Shown in pieces: positions 1 to 6,535 of a DNA stretch of 7,049 bases (positions within the stretch are counted from its first letter, which is position 1; every line of letters begins with the position of its first letter). A program made the translations under genes and the position numbers. The notes under the pieces are model-generated. The model was not told where the DNA came from. It saw only the letters and a list, made by a program, of their open reading frames with translations, and did no database searches. This DNA is from an uncultured Legionellales bacterium (GTDB lineage: Bacteria > Pseudomonadota > Gammaproteobacteria > UBA1113): NCBI GenBank assembly GCA_945956945.1, contig CAMFJO010000040.1, forward strand, positions 1-7,049. The letters are read 5' to 3'.

Positions 1-1
1 A

Positions 2-31
2 GATAATATAACGCATGGGGATAACGCATGA
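2..31 (+). CDS. possible 3' end of an upstream gene (partial)
   Basis: The frame starting at base 2 stays open and ends in TGA at 29-31, giving a tail that reads DNITHGDNA. The stop would overlap the E1 alpha start codon as ATGA, the same arrangement seen between the E1 beta and E2 genes at 2068-2071. That makes an upstream operon member plausible, but ten codons are too few to identify a product or to exclude chance. Confidence 0.25.
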   Translation, partial: DNITHGDNA

Positions 32-1098
32 CGATTGCTACTTTTGCCATTGAATACCACCAATATTTAAAACCGGATGGGACTTTAGCACAAGCCTTGC
101 CTAAAGATCTAAAGCCTACGGATTTATTGGAATTGTATCGGTTAATGCATTTGCTGCGTACCTTTGATAACCGAGCACTGAACTTGCAACGTGTAGGCAA
201 ATTGGGTACCTACGCAGGGACTTTGGGTCAAGAAGCCATTGGTGTCGGCATGGGTTATGCCATGAAAAAAGAAGACGTTTTGGTTCCCTATTATCGGGAT
301 TACGGCGCACAATATCAACGTGGTGTTAGCTTTCATAAAATATTGCAATACTGGGGTGGCGATGAGCGCGGCAGTGATTTTGACAATGCCGAAGACTTCC
401 CTATTTGTGTCCCTATAGCGAGCCAAAGTGTCATTGCCACCGGTGTTGCGACTGCGATCAAATACCGTCAACAGAAACGCGCTGTGGTGACGACCATCGG
501 CGAAGGCGGTACTTCTGAAGGCGATTTTTACGAAGCCTTAAATGTCGCTGGTGCCTGGCATTTACCCGTTGTCTTCGTCGTCAATAACAACCAGTGGGCC
601 ATTTCCGTTTCACGCGGTCAACAAACCAGCACGCAAACGATCGCCCAAAAAGCCATTGCCGGTGGTTTTAATGGTGAACAAGTCGATGGCAATGATGTCA
701 TTGCGGTGTGTGAGCGCATGCGTGTGGCTTTGGAAAAAGCACGCCGTGGCGACGGCCCTACTTTAATTGAAGCCATTACCTATCGCCTCTGCGATCACAC
801 GACGGCAGACGATGCCAGTCGTTATCGTCCCGAAGCAGAATTAAAAGAAGCCTGGTTAAAAGAACCCTTAATACGTTTACGCCTCTATTTAACGGCGCAG
901 AATTTATGGGATGAAGCCAAAGAAGAAAAATTATTGCAAGAGTGCAGGGCTAATATCGATAAAGATGTCGATATTTATTTGAATATTGCCCCCGCGCCCG
1001 TGACCGATATTGTCGATTACATGTATGCGAAATGGCCTCACAGCTTACAAGAACAACGCGATACTTTGGTACAATTCGGGAGAACCGATCATGACTAA
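28..1098 (+). CDS. pdhA: pyruvate dehydrogenase E1 component, alpha subunit
   Basis: This 356-residue protein is the alpha subunit of an alpha2beta2 thiamine-diphosphate-dependent 2-oxoacid decarboxylase. With E1 beta it decarboxylates the oxoacid and reductively acylates the lipoyl arm of E2 in the cytoplasm. The TPP/Mg motif runs from GEGGTSEGDFYEALN (residues 158-172) to the Asn run before QWAIS (186-193). The later HTTADDASRYR segment is the conserved phosphorylation-loop-like region of the family. The order and wording of the motifs match Bacillus-type PdhA closely, so pyruvate is the preferred substrate guess; a branched-chain oxoacid complex is the alternative. The start is fixed by an in-frame TAA at 22-24 and by GGGG at 17-20, seven bases before ATG. 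One oddity is Glu159 where most relatives have the metal-binding Asp of GDG. The 3' end overlaps the E1 beta gene by 8 bases. Confidence 0.88.
   Translation: MTIATFAIEYHQYLKPDGTLAQALPKDLKPTDLLELYRLMHLLRTFDNRALNLQRVGKLGTYAGTLGQEAIGVGMGYAMKKEDVLVPYYRDYGAQYQRGVSFHKILQYWGGDERGSDFDNAEDFPICVPIASQSVIATGVATAIKYRQQKRAVVTTIGEGGTSEGDFYEALNVAGAWHLPVVFVVNNNQWAISVSRGQQTSTQTIAQKAIAGGFNGEQVDGNDVIAVCERMRVALEKARRGDGPTLIEAITYRLCDHTTADDASRYRPEAELKEAWLKEPLIRLRLYLTAQNLWDEAKEEKLLQECRANIDKDVDIYLNIAPAPVTDIVDYMYAKWPHSLQEQRDTLVQFGRTDHD
1078..1083 (+). promoter_or_regulatory. ribosome-binding site fixing the E1 beta start
   Basis: GGGAGA lies seven bases before the ATG at 1091, inside the end of the E1 alpha gene. The open frame extends upstream to 1010, but those 27 extra codons do not resemble the E1 beta family. 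Family members begin with a sequence like MTKITLLEAV, so the start at 1091 is preferred. Confidence 0.75.
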
Positions 1099-2071
1099 AA
1101 TCACTTTGTTAGAAGCGGTGACCCAAGCATTAGCCTATGAATTGGCACACGATAAAAATGTCGTGTTATTGGGCGAAGACATTGGTTTAAATGGCGGCGT
1201 CTTTAGAGCGACTGACGGGCTACAAGCGAAATTTGGTGCTGATCGGGTAATGGATACGCCTTTAGCCGAATCGATGATTGCGGGTCTTGCCATTGGTATG
1301 GCAGCTCAAGGCTTAAAACCCGTTGCTGAATTCCAATTCATGGGCTTTAGTTACCCGGCCTTAGACAATATTTTGAATCACGCTGCACGCTTACGTAATC
1401 GAACTCGCGGCAGATTGCATTGCCCGGCGGTATTCAGGGCACCTTTTGGAGGCGGTATTCATGCACCGGAGCACCACTCTGAAAGTACTGAAGCTTTATA
1501 CGCCCACATTCCTGGTTTACAAGTGGTTATTCCCTCTTCGCCTGCGCGCGCTTACGGTTTGCTGTTAGCAGCGATACGATCGCCTGATCCTGTCTTGTTT
1601 TTAGAACCCAAACGCATTTATAGAATGGTAAAACAAGAAGTACCGGACAATGGTGTGGCATTACCCTTGGAAAAAGCTTTTGTGTTACGAGAAGGCAGCG
1701 ATGTCACTTTAATCAGCTGGGGCGCAAGTTTGCATGAAACACAACTGGCTGCCGATGAATTGGCACAAGAAGGCATCAGTGTAGAAGTTATCGATATAGC
1801 GACCATTAAACCTTTGGACACCGCGACAATTATTCAGTCACTCAATAAAACAGGTCGGTGTGTTATTGTACACGAAGCGGCAAAAAGCGGCGGCGTCGGT
1901 GCAGAGATTGCCGCGCAAATTGGTGAAAAAGCATTATTGTCTTTGCTAGCACCCATACAACGTGTTACTGGCTATGACAGCACGATGCCCTATTTTAAAT
2001 TAGAATACAGTTATATTCCCAGTGTGGCACGAATAGTCCATGCTGCCAAGCTGACCCTGGAGTTCGCATGA
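1091..2071 (+). CDS. pdhB: pyruvate dehydrogenase E1 component, beta subunit
   Basis: This 326-residue protein, of usual length for the family, is the beta subunit of the E1 heterotetramer; it completes the TPP site and holds the docking surface for E2. Visible hallmarks are GEDIGLNGGVFRATDGL (28-44), DTPLAES with Glu60, the expected residue that activates the TPP aminopyrimidine ring, and GGGIHAPEHHSES with the active-site His near 128-129. The C-terminal transketolase domain contains TGRCVIVHEA. The wording is very close to Gram-positive-type PdhB. The gene overlaps E1 alpha by 8 bases and E2 by 4 (ATGA at 2068-2071), which implies translational coupling and equal dosage of complex subunits. 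As for E1 alpha, a branched-chain substrate cannot be fully excluded. Confidence 0.9.
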   Translation: MTKITLLEAVTQALAYELAHDKNVVLLGEDIGLNGGVFRATDGLQAKFGADRVMDTPLAESMIAGLAIGMAAQGLKPVAEFQFMGFSYPALDNILNHAARLRNRTRGRLHCPAVFRAPFGGGIHAPEHHSESTEALYAHIPGLQVVIPSSPARAYGLLLAAIRSPDPVLFLEPKRIYRMVKQEVPDNGVALPLEKAFVLREGSDVTLISWGASLHETQLAADELAQEGISVEVIDIATIKPLDTATIIQSLNKTGRCVIVHEAAKSGGVGAEIAAQIGEKALLSLLAPIQRVTGYDSTMPYFKLEYSYIPSVARIVHAAKLTLEFA

Positions 2072-3246
2072 AAATATTTAAACTACCCGACTTAGGAGAA
2101 GGTTTGCCCGATGCTGAAATTCATGAATGGCACGTGGCAGTGGGCGATCACGTCAAAATGGATCAGCCTTTGGTCTCCATGGAAACAGCTAAAGCAGTTG
2201 TCGAAGTGCCTGCACCTTTCGATGGGGTGATAGCCAAGTTACATGGCGCAGTAGGCGATATTATTGATACCGGCCAACCCTTGGTAAGTTTTGAAGGTGC
2301 AGAAGAGGCACCTAAAGAAGAACCCAAGAAAATGCCCGCTAAAGAAGGCGGTGCTACCGTTGCGGGCAATATCATTGTCGGCGATACTGTATTGGAGGAA
2401 AGCGCAACGGGTATTATGCCTACGGGTACACAAGATAAAATCACCCGAGCACTACCTGTGGTACGTTTAATCGCCAAAAAATTAAATCTGGATTTAAGCC
2501 ATATTAAAGCAAGTGGTACTCAAGGCGAAGTGACTCTAGACGACATCTTGCAGGTTATTGCATCGCAAATAGGCACGACTGCGAGCACGTCGGCAAAAGC
2601 TGCTGTACCAGCAGGCTATACGCCCCTGAAAGGTGTGCGACGCACGATGGCACAAGCCATGGCCTTGTCACACCAAGAAATCGCTGCCGTGACGATTGTC
2701 GACGACGCGGATATTGCCGCCTGGCTTCCCGGCAATGACATTACGGCGCGTATCATTCGCGCCATTGCCTATGCCTGTCACAAAGAACCCGCTTTAAATG
2801 GCCATTTTGATGGTAAAAGCGGCTCTTTACAGTTATCCACTGCGGTGCATTTGGGCATTGCCATGGATTCGGGAGATGGTTTATTTGTACCAGTCATCAA
2901 GAACGCAGAGAATTTACAAAAAGAGGCTCTGCGAGCGCTTATCAATCGTTATAAAGAAGAAGTTCGCGCACGGAGTATTCCTTCTACCGATTTACAAGGA
3001 GCGACTATTTCGCTGTCTAATTTTGGGGTATTCGCCGGACGCTACGCCAATCCCATGATCGTACCACCGATGATAGCCATCATTGGCTGCGGTAAATTAA
3101 GAGAAGAAGTAAAATGGGTTGAAGGCAAATGCGAAGCCCACCGTATTATGCCCTTGTCCCTCACCTTCGATCACCGTGCTGCTACCGGTGGTGAAGGCTC
3201 ACGCTTTTTAGCCGCGATGATGGAAGATTTGCAAAAAGCCGAGTAA
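2068..3246 (+). CDS. pdhC: dihydrolipoamide acetyltransferase (E2) of the pyruvate dehydrogenase complex
   Basis: This 392-residue protein is the E2 core, which moves the acetyl group from the lipoyl arm to coenzyme A. Domains in order are one lipoyl domain (about 1-77) with the modified Lys42 in METAKAVVEV; a charged linker (about 78-125); a peripheral-subunit-binding domain (about 128-161, LPVVRLIAKKLNLDLSHIKA); and the catalytic domain (about 175-392). The catalytic tail reads TFDHRAATGGEGSRFL: His369 is present, but the usual Asp of HxxxDG is Thr373. The binding domain has GTQGEV, with Glu at a position more often basic (GxGGR). GGAG at 2059-2062 lies five bases before ATG. A single lipoyl domain is normal for the Gram-positive-like complex. 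No E3 gene follows, because the next gene is convergent. Confidence 0.88.
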   Translation: MKIFKLPDLGEGLPDAEIHEWHVAVGDHVKMDQPLVSMETAKAVVEVPAPFDGVIAKLHGAVGDIIDTGQPLVSFEGAEEAPKEEPKKMPAKEGGATVAGNIIVGDTVLEESATGIMPTGTQDKITRALPVVRLIAKKLNLDLSHIKASGTQGEVTLDDILQVIASQIGTTASTSAKAAVPAGYTPLKGVRRTMAQAMALSHQEIAAVTIVDDADIAAWLPGNDITARIIRAIAYACHKEPALNGHFDGKSGSLQLSTAVHLGIAMDSGDGLFVPVIKNAENLQKEALRALINRYKEEVRARSIPSTDLQGATISLSNFGVFAGRYANPMIVPPMIAIIGCGKLREEVKWVEGKCEAHRIMPLSLTFDHRAATGGEGSRFLAAMMEDLQKAE

Positions 3247-3282
3247 GACCTAATTGGTTAAGGTAACTACCCACGTTGCGCT

Positions 3283-6200
3283 TCACCCGCATCCCAATCT
3301 GTGCTTTACCGTACTCATAGATGGGGAGGTGGTTACTTTTTCCGTAGGTTCTTCCCTTGTTTTTTTATTCAATGGATTAAGGCGTGAAAAGAAGGCGCTA
3401 GCGCCTTGATACAATCTGCTTGGCAATCCAGACGAGGGCAATTCTTTTGCCGTGTTTTCCTTATCCACCGCTATTTTTTTACTGGTTGGATTGCTATCCT
3501 TGATAAGACGATAGGTTAAATAGCCGATACCCGCCATAGCCAAACCACCAATAAGCAGCGGAATCGTCACATGCGCGCCCAGGGTGAACAACATCAAGAG
3601 AACGATTGGCACCCCCACACTTGCCATGAAAGTGGCGCTTTCTAACTCGCTGGGCTGCTTTTCCGCAGACGCAGCATACCCGGATGCGCTTAATCGACGT
3701 GTGTCCTTGTACTTTGCGGTGGGTATGGCGTCGGATTTTGCCTGTTCCAAGGGCGTATCCAAGGGCGTAGCCACACGAGTAGCATTAGCGTGCACAGCAT
3801 TAGCATTGCGTGCTTCATTTTCAGGAGAGACACACGCGCTAACTGGGGTGCTATTTTCTGGTGGTAAAACAGCATCAGCACGCTGCTCATTCTGAAGTTG
3901 CTTATCACCAGGCCCTTCGGGTAGATTCTCGTTTATAAGATCTTCTGCCCTCTCTGAATCACTGTCATTGTCTTCTGAATCACTCCATTCATCTTCACTC
4001 TGACTTCTTTCAGAATAGACGGATCCACGATCGCGGCTACTCGAACTCGAAGAAGCAAAAATAGAATAGTGGTGACGGCATTGTGCTTCTTTTTCCACTA
4101 ACAATGCCTCTATAAAATCCATATCTTCAGCAGGTAAATGGCTTAATAAAGTGGGATCGCGAAGAATGTGTAAAGTATAGAGGATTGAAAAAGGGGTCGC
4201 CTCTGCAATCATCTTTCTATAGTTCTTTCGTCTCTCTTCTAAACGCATGTTGGGAAATTTATGGCATAACTCATTCAGCATTCTCCAGACATCGACTCTA
4301 TTTTCTTCTTTTTTATAAACGTCACCGAGTCTTTTCCAATCGGATGAGGAACACATGAGCGCCAATTTCTGCTGTTTGGAAAACCCGGTGAGCGCATTTT
4401 TCCCGGTTTGCGCTCTAATACCTCCCGTTCCGGGCGTGCTACCAAAATAACCATTTTCCCACAGGGTAACACCTATATTCGCCACTTCATCGCTTATCTC
4501 TAATAATAAATCAGCATATTTTTCATCGAGCAATTCAGGAACTTCGTCAATACCCACTACATCCGCAGCCATCGACAATATGTCAATCCGCTGCAACACC
4601 ACACCGGTGCGGTTCTCGCCACTGGCACAATTAATCGCGGGAACAATCGTTTTGAAACCGGGACAGGGATTCTTAGCTAATAATTGGTTGTACTGTTGAC
4701 AAAGCAATACAAATACGGCAACGACATCGATGGATAAGCGGAGACTATCCAGAAAACTGGCGTTGGCGCGTTTCTGTAATGCTTTATTCATTAATAAGAG
4801 ATACTGGTTTAACCGGTATTGCTCGGCTTTACCTAATGTTTCTTTAAATGCTAGAATGGAATGTAGATCGGCTTTCATCCCACTAACATTATACAGGTCT
4901 TCCAGCATTTCTGCAGATTCTTCCTCGCCTGTGGCTACTTCTAATAGCTTTTGAACACTTTTAGACGTAAGGCTATTGCCTCTAAACTTGCCAAAAACAC
5001 ATTCGAAGTTAATCGCGACATTGTTATTGGACATTTTATCTCGCAGTGCTTCATGCCTTGCGGATTGTTTATTGTTTTTAACAATTTTGGAATCCAGCGG
5101 ATCAATTTTTTTAATACCGGTTTTAGCGACAATATCCACGCCACAAAGTGAGGCCACAGTCAAGCCATAAGCTTGCTCGCCATCACCTGGTGCTAACATT
5201 TCATACTCTTGCAATAATGCTGTGGTGTTGTATTCTTGCAAGGTATCTTCATCTATACCGCGTAGGGCAGAAAAGGTGGTAGAACTCGCTGCTGTTTTGG
5301 TCAATGATAAAAGACCTTGCACCCTTTCATTCGCTTCACGTACTATTTTCAGCGACTCTCTTTTCCTAACATTTTTGGCACCGACTAGCTTACTGCGATC
5401 CTGGCTACACAGAGTTACCTTATTGCGACCTGGCAATAACAAATGTGCTATGAGTCTTTGCTTAACCGGGTTTTGATCGAGAAATTGACTGCCGTCTTCA
5501 TAAATCGCTTGCAGGTCAGCCGTCATGTGGAATGGTTTAGGATGAATAATACTTGCATATTCGGTGCCACCAATTGATTGAATCGCCACATAGGGAATGG
5601 GTTCACACGCCATGGTAGCCGATACAAGGGTGGTATCTAAAGCGGCAAGGGAGCTTTCTTCGCTGTTAAACGCTTCATGCTGTGGGCCTAATCTGTCGGT
5701 TAATTGTTCGGCGATACTGTAAGCAATATTCGCCAAATAGCTTCGTGCATAACGATCCAAGGCTTGCGCGAGCTCTTTATCTGACAGGCTTAAGGATACC
5801 CTATAGCTTTCAATATCTTCAATAAATCTTTGGTAAAATTTTTCCGCATTATCGGCGATAAATTGGGTATCCCCAATACCATAGGCTTGATAGAGAATAT
5901 GCTGCGAAAGGTAAAGACCGATACCATAGCGGGCATACTCGTAAATAGGATCGATAGGTTTGTCTTTATCATAGCAACGGGCATCGCGACAAAAAATAAT
6001 GTGACCGTTCTCATCTTGATACAGTTGACTATGGATATTTTGCTTGGCATCGCCATCTCGATAGGATTGAAAAAACAGTTGAAATAATTGGTTTGCGGCC
6101 CATTTTTCAGCCCCTTCCCCCTGAACTGGTAACTCGGGCACGCTGCATGTGTCGATGCTAGAAGCGGCTAGAAAATGTTGTAAGGCTTTTTTGGTGGCTA

Positions 6201-6351
6201 TTTCATCGGCCGAATCGAATAGTTTGCCGTTTTCATTAGGAAGATCGCTTGTCCACCCCATTTCCTCGCTAGCGAAATCATCCGCTGCGCGTGGTTTTAG
6301 GTCTACTGTTCCCATTATTTCTCGGATACCATCTTCTTCTTTTACTGCCAT
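3283..6351 (-). CDS. CX5R-phosphatase-like, membrane-anchored candidate Dot/Icm effector (SidF-like architecture)
   Basis: The sequence shows a 1022-residue protein without a signal peptide. From N- to C-terminus there is a large globular region (about 1-750) containing the P-loop NCASGENRTG (Cys575 to Arg581); a six-Ser run and acidic SDSE repeats (767-804); a low-complexity Pro/Ala/Asn linker (to about 900); two adjacent hydrophobic segments (about 908-927 and 928-950); and a basic tail ending in RLGCG, with EEPTE at 1000-1004. CX5R loops of the form NCxSGxxRTG are known from SopB/IpgD and from Legionella SidF, a phosphoinositide phosphatase of 912 residues with a C-terminal membrane hairpin. 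INFECVFGKFRG (447-458) may correspond to the upstream NFGVN motif of SopB, but weakly. I infer a secreted effector acting on host membrane phosphoinositides. Against full confidence, the P-loop has Ala and Glu where relatives have Lys. The ATG at 6351 is chosen over the in-frame TTG at 6357 because AGGA at 6359-6362 is seven bases from ATG but one base from TTG. Confidence 0.72.
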   Translation of the reverse strand: MAVKEEDGIREIMGTVDLKPRAADDFASEEMGWTSDLPNENGKLFDSADEIATKKALQHFLAASSIDTCSVPELPVQGEGAEKWAANQLFQLFFQSYRDGDAKQNIHSQLYQDENGHIIFCRDARCYDKDKPIDPIYEYARYGIGLYLSQHILYQAYGIGDTQFIADNAEKFYQRFIEDIESYRVSLSLSDKELAQALDRYARSYLANIAYSIAEQLTDRLGPQHEAFNSEESSLAALDTTLVSATMACEPIPYVAIQSIGGTEYASIIHPKPFHMTADLQAIYEDGSQFLDQNPVKQRLIAHLLLPGRNKVTLCSQDRSKLVGAKNVRKRESLKIVREANERVQGLLSLTKTAASSTTFSALRGIDEDTLQEYNTTALLQEYEMLAPGDGEQAYGLTVASLCGVDIVAKTGIKKIDPLDSKIVKNNKQSARHEALRDKMSNNNVAINFECVFGKFRGNSLTSKSVQKLLEVATGEEESAEMLEDLYNVSGMKADLHSILAFKETLGKAEQYRLNQYLLLMNKALQKRANASFLDSLRLSIDVVAVFVLLCQQYNQLLAKNPCPGFKTIVPAINCASGENRTGVVLQRIDILSMAADVVGIDEVPELLDEKYADLLLEISDEVANIGVTLWENGYFGSTPGTGGIRAQTGKNALTGFSKQQKLALMCSSSDWKRLGDVYKKEENRVDVWRMLNELCHKFPNMRLEERRKNYRKMIAEATPFSILYTLHILRDPTLLSHLPAEDMDFIEALLVEKEAQCRHHYSIFASSSSSSRDRGSVYSERSQSEDEWSDSEDNDSDSERAEDLINENLPEGPGDKQLQNEQRADAVLPPENSTPVSACVSPENEARNANAVHANATRVATPLDTPLEQAKSDAIPTAKYKDTRRLSASGYAASAEKQPSELESATFMASVGVPIVLLMLFTLGAHVTIPLLIGGLAMAGIGYLTYRLIKDSNPTSKKIAVDKENTAKELPSSGLPSRLYQGASAFFSRLNPLNKKTREEPTEKVTTSPSMSTVKHRLGCG
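3502..3630 (-). other. two-segment membrane hairpin (residues about 908-950)
   Basis: Two uncharged hydrophobic runs (FMASVGVPIVLLMLFTLG, then VTIPLLIGGLAMAGIGYL) are separated only by a short AH turn. They are followed by YRLIK and a 72-residue hydrophilic tail. The pattern suggests a hairpin with both the long N-terminal part and the tail on the same side of a membrane. Confidence 0.7.
3747..3769. repeat. 11-bp tandem repeat, period 12
   Basis: CCAAGGGCGTA occurs at 3747-3757 and 3759-3769. It encodes the TPLD-TPLE doublet in the linker of the effector-like protein. The period is a multiple of three, so the reading frame is kept. Confidence 0.8.
3781..3804. repeat. 9-bp direct repeat, period 15
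   Basis: AGCATTAGC occurs at 3781-3789 and 3796-3804. It encodes the Ala/Asn-rich NANAVHANA stretch of the same linker. With the neighbouring repeats it suggests growth of a disordered region by slippage. Confidence 0.65.
3953..3984. repeat. 11-bp direct repeat encoding SDSE
   Basis: TCTGAATCACT occurs at 3953-3963 and 3974-3984, a period of 21 bases (seven codons). On the minus strand it encodes the two SDSE units of the acidic linker of the effector-like protein (residues 790-793 and 797-800). It looks like an in-frame micro-duplication. Confidence 0.75.
4609..4629 (-). other. CX5R phosphatase P-loop (Cys575 to Arg581)
   Basis: The codons read C-A-S-G-E-N-R, followed by T-G. Cys would be the phosphate-accepting nucleophile and Arg would bind the phosphate. 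The loop is preceded by a hydrophobic stretch ending PAIN, as expected for the strand leading into a PTP-type loop. In SopB/IpgD and SidF the second and fifth positions are Lys; here they are Ala576 and Glu579. Confidence 0.7.
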
Positions 6352-6358
6352 ATACAAT

Positions 6359-6362
6359 TCCT
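6359..6362 (-). promoter_or_regulatory. ribosome-binding site deciding the effector-like start
   Basis: AGGA (within GTAGGA) on the minus strand is seven bases from the ATG whose first base is 6351. It is only one base from the alternative TTG at 6357. This supports a 1022-residue rather than a 1024-residue product. Confidence 0.65.
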
Positions 6363-6402
6363 ACTTGATCCTATCGCACCTGCATTGGCTTATTATTTAT
6401 TC

Positions 6403-6420
6403 ATACTAGACTGGTAGTAT
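6403..6420. promoter_or_regulatory. inverted repeat over the effector-like promoter, possible operator
   Basis: ATACTA (6403-6408) and TAGTAT (6415-6420) form a perfect 6-bp inverted repeat around GACTGG. It overlaps the candidate -10 element and sits about 50 bases before the start codon. It could bind a dimeric regulator; with 6-bp arms in an AT-rich gap, chance is not excluded. Confidence 0.3.
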
Positions 6421-6444
6421 AACACGTTTTTTAAAAGGGGAAAA
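6416..6444 (-). promoter_or_regulatory. candidate sigma-70 promoter for the effector-like gene
   Basis: On the minus strand TATACT (6421 to 6416) matches five of six positions of the -10 consensus. TTTTCC (6444 to 6439), 17 bases upstream, is a poor -35 box with three of six matches. The weak -35 fits a promoter that needs an activator, but this is inference from two short motifs. Confidence 0.35.
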
Positions 6445-6489
6445 TAGCGGGGACTTAGATCAATGCATTATTGCAAGCAAGCAGGATGT

Positions 6490-6513
6490 AAGAGCGGTTA
6501 ACGAACCGCTCTT
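6490..6513 (-). terminator. perfect 10-bp hairpin after the coiled-coil gene, probable terminator
   Basis: AAGAGCGGTT (6490-6499) pairs perfectly with AACCGCTCTT (6504-6513) around a four-base loop. It begins 22 bases past the stop codon of the minus-strand coiled-coil gene. No proper U-tract follows on either strand, so it may be a weak or factor-assisted terminator or an mRNA 3'-end stabiliser. It separates that gene from the effector-like gene downstream. Confidence 0.6.
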
Positions 6514-6535
6514 CATAAAATAACCCCATTTTAGC

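Noticed and set aside
142..471. Minus-strand open frame of 109 codons inside E1 alpha
   Set aside because: It is a frame shadow of a highly conserved gene; its translation is low-information and matches nothing recognisable.
1010..1090. An N-terminal extension of E1 beta by 27 residues
   Set aside because: The extension lies wholly inside the E1 alpha coding region, does not resemble the E1 beta family, and a good ribosome-binding site precedes the ATG at 1091.
3248..3264. Stem-loop ACCTAA-TTGG-TTAAGGT just after the E2 stop
   Set aside because: The stem is short, AT-rich and has a bulged base, with no T-run; not strong enough to call a terminator.
3324..3366. Possible intrinsic terminator for the PDH operon (GGGAGG pairing with CTTCCC, then a T-run)
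   Set aside because: The stem has only six pairs including one G-T, the loop is over 20 bases, and it lies within the 3' coding end of the convergent gene, so the T-run is better explained as a Lys-rich coding stretch.
4941..5151. Overlapping short open frames on both strands opposite the effector-like gene
   Set aside because: They lie inside a long coding region with a convincing protein, have no supporting start context and resemble no family.
6352..6357. TTG start at 6357 for the effector-like gene
   Set aside because: Its distance to the AGGA ribosome-binding site is one base, while the ATG at 6351 has a normal seven-base spacing.
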